DNA of 64,000 nucleotides, taken from the NCBI RefSeq assembly GCF_043099315.1, contig NZ_CP170746.1; one strand, written 5' to 3'. Position numbers and translations under genes: made by a program. The notes below the pieces were generated by a model. The model saw only the letters and a list, made by a program, of their open reading frames with translations. It ran no database searches and was not told the origin of the DNA. Within the stretch, counting starts at the first letter, position 1. Each line of letters opens with the position of its first letter. This stretch comes from Chlorogloeopsis fritschii. GTDB lineage: Bacteria > Cyanobacteriota > Cyanobacteriia > Cyanobacteriales > Nostocaceae. This document shows, piece by piece, positions 36,714 to 45,521 of the stretch.

Positions 36714-37059
36714 ACAACAGGAATTACTTCAAGAGCGATGTCTAGCCACAAGCCGCTCCGCGTCTACGCGCGTCACAACCCAGATAACCGATAGTCTTGC
36801 CTAAATTCTGGAGATGGGGTTTGAGGACTGTTGACTCAAACCATTCGACCTTAGTTTACTGAGACTGATTGAACTGGGAGCATCTCATTTTTTAAGGTAG
36901 TTCAAACAGACAATAATCCGTTGGGGTAGACACAGCGACGGGCAAGGACTTGAGGTACATTTTTCCGCTTCCACTGCGCTCCGGAAATCTTAGTTCGATT
37001 CAACTTATTTCCATGTAATACTTGCTAGGGCAGTATTCTTAGCAATCTACGATGTTGCT
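36714..37059. other. Intergenic stretch
   Basis: No gene or repeat that I can support. There is a short HIP1-related CGCGTCTACGCGCG run near 36760 and nothing else of note. Confidence 0.35.
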
Positions 37060-37320
37060 TTATCTTAATTCAACATCTTGCTCAAAAACCAAGATCAAAT
37101 CATTTACGGTTTTTTTGTACTGAAAACCATAATCTAATAAAGCTTGCTTTAAAGTTTCCAACTGAGATTCTTCGATTTTATTCTTGAGCGCTATCTCAAT
37201 AGCTTCTTTATTGACTGTAAAACTAAAAAAGTCTTTAAACTGGCTATAATCCCAGTTTAATTTTCTGGCTGCATTTAACTCAATGGCTGCTAATGTATCA
37301 TTAAATTTATTTGTAACCAT
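37060..37320 (-). CDS. Hypothetical protein, 86 aa
   Basis: Reads MVTNKFNDTLAAIELNAARKLNWDYSQF... and ends VNDLILVFEQDVELR. It is charged, with helical and beta stretches, no signal peptide and no recognised family. It is the only leftward gene inside the stress cluster. Coding quality is fair. It may be an isolated insertion. Confidence 0.5.
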   Translation of the reverse strand: MVTNKFNDTLAAIELNAARKLNWDYSQFKDFFSFTVNKEAIEIALKNKIEESQLETLKQALLDYGFQYKKTVNDLILVFEQDVELR

Positions 37321-37775
37321 AACTTTGTCTCTCGCATGAGCTTAACTACATTCTAACAATCCAACAAAGAAAAATTAAAGGACAATATTAATGCAGAGCT
37401 AAGAAAGACTGCAAGATATTTTATTTTATTTATTTTATATTTAAAAAATCAACCTTTTGATAAATGTATAGAAGAAAATTATAGAGTAGCAGTTTATAGT
37501 TTTCTAAAAGCTCACAGGATACAAGTTGGGTAACTGGAAGAACATACTATCTCTATAGCAATAACCTTCCATTTTAATTTTAGTGATAATACTGTTGTAT
37601 TTACTGAAGCATAATTTGAGATGATAAGCTTGCAATTTATTTTAAAAATTGGAATTTTTATATTAAAAACTATACAACTTATACGCTAATCAAACGCTTG
37701 CTCAAACATGATATATGACAACAGGGTGCCATACTAAACCTTGTTAACAGATTCCACGCTCGCTAAGTGAAATAC
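37321..37775. other. AT-rich intergenic stretch
   Basis: Strongly AT-rich with no coding signal. Holds the upstream region of the leftward 86-codon gene and the promoter of the fasciclin-domain gene. No repeat or recognisable operator is seen. Confidence 0.35.
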
Positions 37776-38177
37776 ATGGCTGACATTGTTGATACTGCTG
37801 TTAATGCTGGTTCTTTCAGCACCCTAGTAGCTGCGGTCAAAGCTGCTGGTTTGGTAGATACTCTTAAAGGAACTGGACCATTCACCGTTTTTGCACCCAC
37901 TGATGAGGCGTTTGCAAAGCTTCCTAAAGGTACAGTAGACGCATTGCTTCAGGACATTCCCAAGCTCAAAAAAATCCTGACCTATCATGTTGTTTCAGGC
38001 AAAGTGATGGCGGCGGATGTGGTGAAGCTGAAATCGGCTAAAACGGTTGAAGGTGAAGATGTGAAAATTGACGCTTCTAATGGTGTCAAGATAAACAATG
38101 CCACAGTCACAACACCAGATGTTGCTGCTGATAATGGTGTGATCCATATCATTGATACAGTGTTGATTCCTGCGTAA
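37776..38177 (+). CDS. Fasciclin (FAS1) domain protein, 133 aa
   Basis: From ATG 37776 (a GTG at 37767 is alternative) it encodes one complete FAS1 domain: MADIVDTAVNAGSFSTLVAAVK, GPFTVFAPTDEAFAKLP, TYHVVSGKVMAADVVKL, VTTPDVAADNGVIHIIDTVLIPA. The two conserved FAS1 boxes (H1 and the H2 HVIDxVL region) are intact. No signal peptide is seen, as in many small cyanobacterial FAS1 proteins. FAS1 domains mediate adhesion or protein contact. Its role in this cluster is not known. Confidence 0.9.
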   Translation: MADIVDTAVNAGSFSTLVAAVKAAGLVDTLKGTGPFTVFAPTDEAFAKLPKGTVDALLQDIPKLKKILTYHVVSGKVMAADVVKLKSAKTVEGEDVKIDASNGVKINNATVTTPDVAADNGVIHIIDTVLIPA

Positions 38178-38465
38178 GCAAACGCTTAGATAGGAAATAG
38201 TATCTATGGGGCAGTGGCTATTTCTATTTATAGTCACTGCTCCACAACTTTTTGGATGTTTTTAGTAAAAGAATATAGAAGGAATTCAGATCTGAAACTT
38301 TCCTTACTTTTCATGTCGAAGTTAACCAAATAACCCCAGAAATCAAACAGCAACTTGTCATGCTGTAGGGAAATCAATAAGACATCAGTTACCTTCCAGT
38401 TAACTCTTGTTTAAGCGATCAACTTTTTACAACCACTTGCACGTGAAATTTTGATTGGAGTTGCG

Positions 38466-38972
38466 ATGTATACAAGTAATGAATTTCCTACTAATTTTTC
38501 ATCCCTCCAAGGGCTGCGAGTACTGGTTGTAGACAATAATGTCGATTTCTGCGATTTGATTGCGCTGCTGCTGCAACTCTATGGTGTGGAGGTGCAAAAA
38601 GCGTTTTCAGCCCAGCAAGCTCTGGAAATATTTAGGCAGTGGCCACCTGATGTCCTCGTGAGTGATATTGCTTTGCCAAAGGAAGATGGTTATGCCCTAA
38701 TTCAACAAGTGAGAACCAACGCGGGAGAGCGAGGGGAAGTAGTGCTAGCCATTGCTGTGACGGGCTATGTCAATGAAAAGATGCTTCAACATGCTCTGTG
38801 TGCTGGGTTTGATCTGTGGTTCACCAAACCTCTGGATCTGGATGAGTTTGTTGCTGTGCTTGCCACTTTAGCGATTTGCCAACAGTCTTCATACGCGATC
38901 GCTCAACAGATTTTAGGTCATGTTCCTAGACATAGTGATTTAAATCCTGAAAATATCAAGCTCTATTATTAG
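38466..38972 (+). CDS. Stand-alone response regulator (receiver domain only)
   Basis: 168 residues from ATG 38466 (GGAG ten bases upstream). The receiver domain occupies about residues 15-140: acidic pocket VLVVDNNVDF, phospho-acceptor Asp in VLVSDIALP, conserved AIAVTG (Thr) and Lys in LWFTKPLDLDE. No output domain follows, only a short tail, so it acts through protein contacts, as in CheY/PatA-like or phosphorelay regulators. No adjacent kinase. It sits among the phycobilisome/stress genes and could regulate them, but that is inference. Confidence 0.85.
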   Translation: MYTSNEFPTNFSSLQGLRVLVVDNNVDFCDLIALLLQLYGVEVQKAFSAQQALEIFRQWPPDVLVSDIALPKEDGYALIQQVRTNAGERGEVVLAIAVTGYVNEKMLQHALCAGFDLWFTKPLDLDEFVAVLATLAICQQSSYAIAQQILGHVPRHSDLNPENIKLYY

Positions 38973-39184
38973 CAATACTATTGCTGAATCTTGGGTGCAA
39001 CATAGATTTGAAGATTGATAGACAAGACCCCATATGAGTTGCAACACAATTTTTGGAGCTTTTATAAAAGTAAAGATGTTATCAATCAAATAAAAGATAA
39101 TAATATCACAAGTATCTCAACCTCGTGAATCTCGTAAATAATTCGTTATAATAACTATATAGAACTTTACATGAGGTCACGCCC

Positions 39185-39613
39185 ATGCGCTACACCGATA
39201 AAGAAGGGAAGACCCTCAACCTTGATGATTGTATGACTGTTGACAGCTTCTTTATTGAAGCTGAAGTGTACATCTGCGAGCCATTGGAAATGCATTTCAA
39301 CAAAGAAGGAGAGTTAACAGCAGGAAAGAAACCGAAGAAAGCAATTGCACATCTTCGTAGTGATGGCAGTGAACTGATCCCCGCTGAAGTTCAAGCGCGT
39401 AGGCACAGAGACGGCAGTCAATTGCTGAATATGCCTCTCGCAACTGGCTACACATTAGATGATGAGGGAATGATCAATAACTACGCAATTCAGCCTGGTA
39501 TGTCCTTGGCAGAGTATCCCTCACCAGAACAGCAACAGCGCTACATCTTCCAAGGGGCAGTAGCTATCCTGTTTGTTGCTCTGACACTGATGACTGCATT
39601 TGCTGTCAGCTAG
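39185..39613 (+). CDS. Psb34-like thylakoid membrane protein with long N-terminus
   Basis: A 142-residue protein with GAGGT before the ATG at 39185. The N-terminal ~90 residues are soluble (MRYTDKEGKTLNLDDCMTV...). The last 45 residues (EGMINNYAIQPGMSLAEYPSPEQQQRYIFQGAVAIL...TAFAVS) resemble Psb34/HLIP-like photosystem II assembly proteins, which have an EGGxLNNFAxEPxxY motif, then one C-terminal helix. The N-terminus also has an MRYT-x-EG motif, so it may be a duplicated form. Likely one membrane helix, facing the thylakoid. The assignment to the Psb34 family is by motif only. Confidence 0.55.
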   Translation: MRYTDKEGKTLNLDDCMTVDSFFIEAEVYICEPLEMHFNKEGELTAGKKPKKAIAHLRSDGSELIPAEVQARRHRDGSQLLNMPLATGYTLDDEGMINNYAIQPGMSLAEYPSPEQQQRYIFQGAVAILFVALTLMTAFAVS

Positions 39614-39707
39614 GTGTAACAATAGCTAGGTATTTAGGTTCAAACTTAAGATATCTAGCTAGGATTGACTCTCTAATTTTCGTCCCAGTTTGGTACAGGA
39701 GCCAGCG

Positions 39708-39905
39708 ATGAATCAGCCCATCAAATTATCTTTAGAGCAAGAATTTAGCATCCGTTGCTTTGCCGACCAAGTACAGCATATGTCCCGTGAACAAGCCCAC
39801 GAGTTTTTACTCATGTTGTATAAGCAGATGATTATTCAGGATATAACGTACCAGCAATTGCTGAAACATGAGTGGAGGCTAGATTCAGGCACCGTCTCTA
39901 GCTAA
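39708..39905 (+). CDS. nblA: Phycobilisome degradation protein NblA
   Basis: From ATG 39708 (CAGGAG nine bases upstream) it encodes 65 residues, the usual NblA length. It starts MNQPIKLSLEQEFSIRCFADQVQHMS and ends QLLKHEWRLDSG, both hallmarks of the family. NblA binds phycobiliproteins and ClpC to bring phycobilisomes to proteolysis under nitrogen, sulfur or light stress. Most Nostocales carry several copies. This one sits about 3 kb after an ApcA-like gene. A GTA-N8-TAG string upstream (39616-39629) is one base off an NtcA site and is not counted as one. Confidence 0.9.
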   Translation: MNQPIKLSLEQEFSIRCFADQVQHMSREQAHEFLLMLYKQMIIQDITYQQLLKHEWRLDSGTVSS

Positions 39906-40040
39906 AGCTTGGTCATTTTATTGTTGTTTACAATGCCAGAAAACGAGGCCAAACCCTGCTAGCATCAATGCTTGATTACCTCCTCAACTAGCTCCCTGGC
40001 ATCCATATTGAGCCGAAGAAGTTTTGTGGAGGAAACCTCT

Positions 40041-40832
40041 ATGTTTGGCAGTCGTAATGATTTAACTAATCCCACTCGAAGCGATTGGGGAGAGCGCTTA
40101 CTCAACACTGTTGCTAGCAAAACGATTCGTTACTTATTTACTCAAAGCGAGTCAGTAGAAGTCTTTGTCCAATGCCACCCTTCCAGTAAACTCTTGCAAG
40201 GCAGCATCGATGGCTTCAAAATGAGTGGTCGTGGGCTTGTCATCCGCAATGATTTCAGGGCAGAAGAAGTGTCTTTTCAGACTGATGCGGTAGCAATTGA
40301 CTTCAGCAGCGTTTTGAGCGGCAAACTCACTCTCAAGCAACCTACCCAAGCTGTGGCTCAAGTCATCCTTTCAGAAGCAGGCATCAACCACGCTTTCAAG
40401 GCGGAACTGGTGAAAAAGCGTCTGGTGAATCTCTCCCTGCCTGCCTTATCCGACATATCTACCAGTGAGTTGGTCTCTTTTGAAGCCATCCAGTTAAAGT
40501 TGTTGCCCAACAATCGGGTGCGAATTTGGGCTAAGGCAGACCTAAGCAACGGCGAACTAGTGCCAATCAGCCTGAGTGCAACCATAGCCATTGAGCGGCG
40601 ACGCCGCCTTGCTTTCTACGATCCGAAGTTTGAACCAGACACCGTACCAGAATTTCAACGGCACATATCTGAAACTCTGAGCGTCGTATTAGCTCAAGTT
40701 TTGGATTGCATGGTTGATTTGGATCGCTTTGATCTCGATGGCATTACGATGTGGCTCAACCGATTAGAAACTCAAGGTCAACAGTTGATATTCAGTGGCT
40801 ATGCCCAGATCGAGCGTATCCCTGCTAGCTAA
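40041..40832 (+). CDS. DUF2993 (LmeA-like) protein
   Basis: 263 residues from ATG 40041, chosen for the GGAGG eight bases before it. Its beta-rich lipid-binding-like fold shows in ESVEVFVQCHPSSKLLQGSIDGFKMSGRGLVIR, AVAIDFSSVLSGKLTL, LPNNRVRIWAKADL. DUF2993/LmeA proteins are proposed lipid-binding or lipid-transfer proteins of thylakoid or cell envelope. No signal peptide is seen. It lies 136 bases after nblA in the same direction. Confidence 0.72.
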   Translation: MFGSRNDLTNPTRSDWGERLLNTVASKTIRYLFTQSESVEVFVQCHPSSKLLQGSIDGFKMSGRGLVIRNDFRAEEVSFQTDAVAIDFSSVLSGKLTLKQPTQAVAQVILSEAGINHAFKAELVKKRLVNLSLPALSDISTSELVSFEAIQLKLLPNNRVRIWAKADLSNGELVPISLSATIAIERRRRLAFYDPKFEPDTVPEFQRHISETLSVVLAQVLDCMVDLDRFDLDGITMWLNRLETQGQQLIFSGYAQIERIPAS

Positions 40833-41030
40833 AGCTAACATTACGCTTTTTTACACATCTCAGTCGGGCGACATATAACCTTAATATGCCCCTTAGTAGA
40901 AGTTTATAAAGATGTTGAGTTCTGAAATTGAGTTAAGTCTGGATGAGAAAAGATAGAGTAGAACCAATTATTTTTGTCTAGTTATAAATAGTCAAGAAAA
41001 TAAACCGCACAAAATGATGAGAAAAATATT

Positions 41031-41153
41031 ATGACTCTTTTAAAAATCGAAGATTTTGATCACAACTATTGTAAAAGTTTTGATGCCAAGGATAGCGAGA
41101 CTCCGACCTGTATAGCAACACCAAAATTTGTTAACTTAACCCAAGAGAACTAA
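41031..41153 (+). CDS. Short ORF (40 aa) resembling a PRC-barrel N-terminus
   Basis: MTLLKIEDFDHNY-KSF-AKDSE... resembles the first residues of cyanobacterial PRC-barrel stress proteins (usually LxKIxxFDPNYxxxFxGDD), but it stops after 40 codons with no barrel. The stop overlaps the next ATG as TAATG, so it may now act as a short leader for the membrane protein. It could also be chance. No ribosome site is clear. Confidence 0.35.
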   Translation: MTLLKIEDFDHNYCKSFDAKDSETPTCIATPKFVNLTQEN

Positions 41154-41497
41154 TGTTAGACTTCAACACCTTGACCGAATTCTCAAGCACTTACTGTATT
41201 GGCATTTGTGCTTTTCTAATTCCAGCCAACCTGCTTGCTACCTCATTGACAATAATTTTTACACTGTTGCATCGTCCGGCTGTTCAGGTCTGGCAAGCTG
41301 CTGGAATTGCCAATATCTTTGCTTTACTCATGATACTGCATGTACTTGCTTGGTTCATGATTGGAGTAGTTATGGCTCCTACATACATTTTGTTGGGTTT
41401 GGCAAGTATCTGTCTATTAGCGAATTTAGGGGCAATTCTTAGACATAGACGCTTTGTGAGAGCTTATAACTACAATACAGTTTATACCTGTATTTAG
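41153..41497 (+). CDS. Small membrane protein, three helices, 114 aa
   Basis: Its ATG overlaps the stop of the preceding short frame (TAATG), suggesting translational coupling. Three hydrophobic helices appear (about residues 16-38, 50-70, 75-95: IGICAFLIPANLLATSLTIIF, IANIFALLMILHVLAWFMIGVV, YILLGLASICLLANLGAIL), and the C-terminus is basic (RHRRFVRAYNYN). No family is recognised. Coding looks genuine from composition and start context. Confidence 0.55.
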   Translation: MLDFNTLTEFSSTYCIGICAFLIPANLLATSLTIIFTLLHRPAVQVWQAAGIANIFALLMILHVLAWFMIGVVMAPTYILLGLASICLLANLGAILRHRRFVRAYNYNTVYTCI

Positions 41498-42110
41498 CTT
41501 GGTTAATAGGCAAGCTAAACTTAATGTATTTAAAGACTCTAAATTTTAGTAATCTAAGTTAATCAGCGTGTATCTTACTCTCCAGCGAGTGGTATGTTGA
41601 ATACACCATTCAGTCTCAGCGAGGGATACAGTTTATTGGAGTGCGCCCTTGCGGGTTCCCAACACAGTGGCTCCTCTGTAGGCGACTGCGTAGACGCGCT
41701 TGACGCGGCAGAGTACCCGTACTGCAAAACACAGAACTCGTAGAGTAAGGCTTCCCGTAAGGTATTGCGGCTCCTGTTCATTGTGCGAACAGACTTTAGC
41801 ATCACTTAGAAATCATGGTGGGCTGCTTGCCTACCTCAGTTGTAACGAAAAAGCGTAATTACTATCTTTGATATCTTCTTCGTATTTTTGTGCCTTGGGG
41901 GAAACTTCTACAGACACATTTTTTTATGTAGTTCAAAAAAGTGATCGCATCTATATTTTTTTGTCGAACTTAATTTTTATTTAACAAGAAATGCGAGCTT
42001 AGTACTTAAGAGACTTATGTATAATTTGTATTATTTGTAGCTTGATGTTATTTTCCCATATTTTTTTGGGAACTCTACATACGGAAAACTTGATGGAACT
42101 ATAGATAGAC
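41498..42110. other. Intergenic stretch before the ELW-repeat gene
   Basis: Contains a GC-rich patch near 41640-41750 with CGCTTGACGCGGCAGAG-like words, probably repeat debris, and an AT-rich promoter part from 41850. A pair of Pho-like 8-mers lies at 41969-41987. No gene found; the leftward frame at 41575-41805 has no ribosome site and covers repeat-like sequence. Confidence 0.4.
41969..41987 (+). promoter_or_regulatory. Weak two-unit Pho-box-like sequence
   Basis: CTTAATTT and TTTAACAA are 11 bases apart, the Pho-box period, but a third unit is absent and the DNA is AT-rich, so this match is marginal. It is 124 bases before the ELW-repeat gene start. Confidence 0.25.
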
Positions 42111-45100
42111 ATGATGAAGAATATGACAAGTGTTATTTTCATCGACTCCGCAGTTAGCAATTACGAAACACTACTGCAAGGTGTTGTATCAAATATTCAA
42201 ACTTATGTTATTCAACCTGAGCAAGATGGTGTAGCGCAAATTACTCAGATATTATCTCAGCACTGTGGAGTGGAAAGTGTCCACATAGTTTCTCATGGCG
42301 CACCGGGGCGAGTTTACCTGGGAAATAGTGAATTGAGCTACGAAACGCTCAACCACTATGCTGAACAATTAATAAACTGGACAGATGCCTTGAGTGCCAA
42401 TGCCCAACTGCTGCTATATGGTTGTGAAGTAGCACAAACGGAAGTTGGCAGAGAATTTGTACACCGCTTGAGTGAAATGACTGGTGCAGTGGTGGCAGCA
42501 TCTGACGATCGCACTGGCAATGCTGCATTAGGTGGTGACTGGGAACTGGAAGTCAGCACAGGAAATTTGACTGAGAAATTGGTGTTTATTCCCGCAACAC
42601 TGGCAGCTTATGATGCAGTCCTCGCTGTACCATCTTTAGTGAAGAACATTAATCCCACTGGTGGTTCCTCTCCTGCCGAATTGATCAACATCAACGGTAC
42701 ACTGTATTTCGTTGCTAATGATGGAACCAACGGTTTGGAGTTGTGGAAGAGCGATCGCACCACTGCTGGCACAATCTTGCTCAAGGATATTAACACGACT
42801 GCTGGTTCTGGTTCCTTGCCAGCCGAATTGCTCAACATCAACAGCACATTGTATTTTGTTGCAGATGATGGAACTAACGGTTTGGAGTTGTGGAAGAGCG
42901 ATGGTACTGCTGCTGGCACAATCTTGCTCAAGGACATCAACACGACTGCTGGTTCCGGTTCTTCTGCGGCAGAATTAACTAATGTCAACAACACGCTTTA
43001 TTTCGTCGCTAATGATGGAACCAACGGTTTGGAGTTGTGGAAGAGTGATGGCACAGCTGCTGGAACTGTTCTAGTCAAGGACATCAATATAATTCTTGGT
43101 TCTGGTTCTTCTGTTGCGGAATTAACCGATGTCAACGGCACGCTTTATTTTGTTGCTGATAATGCTGCCAATGGTTTGGAGTTGTGGAAGAGTGACGGCA
43201 CTGCTGCTGGCACGATGATGGTGGCAGACATAAACATGACTGGTGGTTCCTCTGCTGCGGAATTAACCGATGTCAACGGCACGCTGTATTTCGTTGCAGA
43301 TGATGGTACCAATGGTTTGGAGTTGTGGAAGAGTGACGGCACCGCAGCCGGCACGATGATGGTGAAAGACATCAACACGACTGCTGGTTCCGGTTCTTCT
43401 GCGGCAGAATTAATCGATGTCAACGGCACGCTTTATTTTGTTGCAGATGATGGCACCAATGGAAAAGAGTTGTGGAAGAGTGACGGCACTGCTGCTGGCA
43501 CGATGATGGTGAAAGACATCAACACGACTGGTAGTTCCTCTGCAGCAGAATTAACCGATGTCAACGGCACATTGTATTTCGTTGCAGATAATGGCACTAG
43601 CGGTTTGGAGTTGTGGAAGAGTGATGGTTCCACTGCTGGAACTGTCCTAGTCAAGGATATTAACCCAATGGGTGGTTCCTCTCCTACCGAATTGACAAAT
43701 ATTAACGGCACACTTTATTTTGTTGCCGATAATGGCACTAATGGAAAAGAGTTGTGGAAGAGTGATGGCACTGCTGCTGGAACCATGATGGTGACAGACA
43801 TAAATATGACTGGTAGCTCTTCTCCCTCTGACTTGACTGACGTCAACGGCACGCTGTATTTCTTTGCTGATGATGGTACGAATGGAAAAGAACTGTGGAC
43901 TTTACCCCCCAACCAAGCTCCCACTGATTTAACATTAAGTGCTACTAAAGTGGATGAGAACGTAGTTGCAGGAACAGTTATTGGTACCTTCAACACTACC
44001 GATCCAGATCAAGACACCAAACACATCTACACCTTAGTCTCAGGAACAGGCGATACTGACAATAGTGCATTCATTATTGAGGGTAACAGCCTTAAAATCA
44101 AAGCTTCTCCCGACTTTGAAACCAAGTCTGCTTACAAAATCCGCGTTCGCACTACCGATCCAGGCGGGCTTTTTTATGATAAGCAATTGACTGTTGACGT
44201 GAACGACCTAAATGATACAATTCCCATTCAGACTACGGTAACTACGTCGTTCTTTGTCAAGATTTCTGAGGATTCTTTATCTATCAAGAGTAAAGTTAAG
44301 GCTGATAAAGTCAAAATCTCTATCAAAGTAAAAGAGCACAAGTTTAAGAATGCTTGTGAAATAGGAGTATACACCGTTGACGATGCAGAAGGTAGGATTA
44401 ACGGTATTGCTCCGGGAGCAGCAGGTTACATCGAAGCAGCATTAGAGCGAGCCAAGGTGCTTTTCTCCTCAATTGCTAATTCCCCTAATGGTTTTAGTAC
44501 CACTGACCTGACAAATCTGCTGCAATTCAACTCTAACGCAAACCTGAAATTTTTCTTAGTACGCAATAGCAGTATTGAAGCTGTATTAACTAAGAAAACA
44601 GCCATTACAGACGTATTGTTTTCCTCTTCTGAGAATTTCCAACTGGAAACTTCGGAGGATGAAGGCTTCTTTTTAAAGTGGAAAGGCTCTTTCAACAGCA
44701 CATCTAGCGAGTTTGAACAACTGACGCTAAAAATTAATACTACAGATGAAGATTTACCCTTGGGTACAGATTTACAAGGAAAGCCTGAATGTGAACTAAT
44801 TGATTTACGTCAAGTCAGTGTCAATACTAAGGTTAAGGCTGAATTTTTTGTCAACAGAGAAGCTGCTTTCAATAATTTTGTCGGCTTTTACCAGATATCT
44901 GATGATAAAGGAGGTATTGATACCAATGGCGATGGTACTATTGACCTGCGTCCAGGAGATGCTGGTTATATTAAAGCAGCGGTAAAAGGACGTATTGCTG
45001 GTATCGACTTAAAGGTAAACAACCAAGCAGCAGCTAATTTTTCCAGTTCTTTCCAAGGTGGTTTGCTGTTTGCACCATTCATTATTGTTAACGGCACACC

Positions 45101-45320
45101 TGATGATATGTCTGATGATGATGATGACGATACAAGTGGTGATGACTTGAAAGTTTACTTCCCATTCTTAAATGGAAACTCTGACAAAGTAGATCATATT
45201 CGCTTGTTGGGTAGTAACATCTTTGGATTTGAGGATCAAGCAGGAGGGGGCGATCGCGATTTCAACGATCTGATCGTCAAGGCAAGTTTGAGTATACAGA
45301 CAAATGTGACTGTTGCCTAG
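42111..45320 (+). CDS. Large surface protein: DUF4347, nine ELW repeats, cadherin-like, DUF4114
   Basis: 1069 residues from ATG 42111; an ATG four codons later is equally likely. Residues ~1-165 are DUF4347 (VIFIDSAVSNYETLL; VSHGAPGRVYLGN; LLLYGCEVAQTEVG). Nine propeller-like repeats then follow, ~47 residues each: GTLYFVADDGTNGLELWKSD (the ELWxxDGTxxGT type); the ninth is incomplete. Next comes a cadherin-like domain (TDLTLSATKVDENVVAGTVIG) and a degenerate, then a complete, DUF4114 (VGFYQISDDKGGIDTNGDG; FGFEDQAGGGDRDFNDLI). No N-terminal signal, consistent with type I secretion. Role probably adhesion or surface layer. The repeats are near-identical at DNA level (42640-43900). Confidence 0.85.
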   Translation: MMKNMTSVIFIDSAVSNYETLLQGVVSNIQTYVIQPEQDGVAQITQILSQHCGVESVHIVSHGAPGRVYLGNSELSYETLNHYAEQLINWTDALSANAQLLLYGCEVAQTEVGREFVHRLSEMTGAVVAASDDRTGNAALGGDWELEVSTGNLTEKLVFIPATLAAYDAVLAVPSLVKNINPTGGSSPAELININGTLYFVANDGTNGLELWKSDRTTAGTILLKDINTTAGSGSLPAELLNINSTLYFVADDGTNGLELWKSDGTAAGTILLKDINTTAGSGSSAAELTNVNNTLYFVANDGTNGLELWKSDGTAAGTVLVKDINIILGSGSSVAELTDVNGTLYFVADNAANGLELWKSDGTAAGTMMVADINMTGGSSAAELTDVNGTLYFVADDGTNGLELWKSDGTAAGTMMVKDINTTAGSGSSAAELIDVNGTLYFVADDGTNGKELWKSDGTAAGTMMVKDINTTGSSSAAELTDVNGTLYFVADNGTSGLELWKSDGSTAGTVLVKDINPMGGSSPTELTNINGTLYFVADNGTNGKELWKSDGTAAGTMMVTDINMTGSSSPSDLTDVNGTLYFFADDGTNGKELWTLPPNQAPTDLTLSATKVDENVVAGTVIGTFNTTDPDQDTKHIYTLVSGTGDTDNSAFIIEGNSLKIKASPDFETKSAYKIRVRTTDPGGLFYDKQLTVDVNDLNDTIPIQTTVTTSFFVKISEDSLSIKSKVKADKVKISIKVKEHKFKNACEIGVYTVDDAEGRINGIAPGAAGYIEAALERAKVLFSSIANSPNGFSTTDLTNLLQFNSNANLKFFLVRNSSIEAVLTKKTAITDVLFSSSENFQLETSEDEGFFLKWKGSFNSTSSEFEQLTLKINTTDEDLPLGTDLQGKPECELIDLRQVSVNTKVKAEFFVNREAAFNNFVGFYQISDDKGGIDTNGDGTIDLRPGDAGYIKAAVKGRIAGIDLKVNNQAAANFSSSFQGGLLFAPFIIVNGTPDDMSDDDDDDTSGDDLKVYFPFLNGNSDKVDHIRLLGSNIFGFEDQAGGGDRDFNDLIVKASLSIQTNVTVA
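42640..43900 (+). repeat. Nine ~140-bp coding repeats (ELW units)
   Basis: Consecutive units share long blocks, e.g. GGTTTGGAGTTGTGGAAGAG and GTCAACGGCACGCT. The TAGS-rich linker differs in length (a TAGSGS insert is present or absent). This identity suggests recent expansion or gene conversion. Confidence 0.85.
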
Positions 45321-45386
45321 TACATGAATACCTAAGTAGAGACGTAAAGGCTTTGCTCAGTTTAGGCATAAAGCCCAATAACTCAA

Positions 45387-45454
45387 GGTGGGCACTGCCT
45401 AACTTTCCTCAAACCCTTATTTTTACGTTGTGGGCAGTTCCCACCCTACAAAAG
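45387..45454. repeat. Inverted repeat GGTGGGCACTGCC / GGGCAGTTCCCACC
   Basis: Two imperfect reverse-complementary arms of about 14 bases, separated by ~40 bases. It follows the ELW-repeat gene and may be a small dispersed element or a termination hairpin. Confidence 0.45.
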
Positions 45455-45492
45455 CCTCCTACCAACAGCCACTAAGCAGCAGCCACAAAACC

Positions 45493-45521
45493 CTCGTTAC
45501 CAGGTTGAACCTGGTAACGAG
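45493..45521. terminator. 29-base palindrome, hairpin
   Basis: CTCGTTACCAGGTT, one base, then its perfect reverse complement. A dispersed cyanobacterial palindrome that would form a strong hairpin, 170 bases after the ELW-repeat gene. No U-tract, so terminator function is uncertain. Confidence 0.45.

Noticed and set aside
39616..39629. NtcA-like site GTA-N8-TAG upstream of nblA
   Set aside because: The expected right half is TAC; one base differs, and no properly spaced -10 box is clear.
41575..41805. Leftward frame in the intergenic region before the ELW gene
   Set aside because: Repeat-like composition and no start signal.
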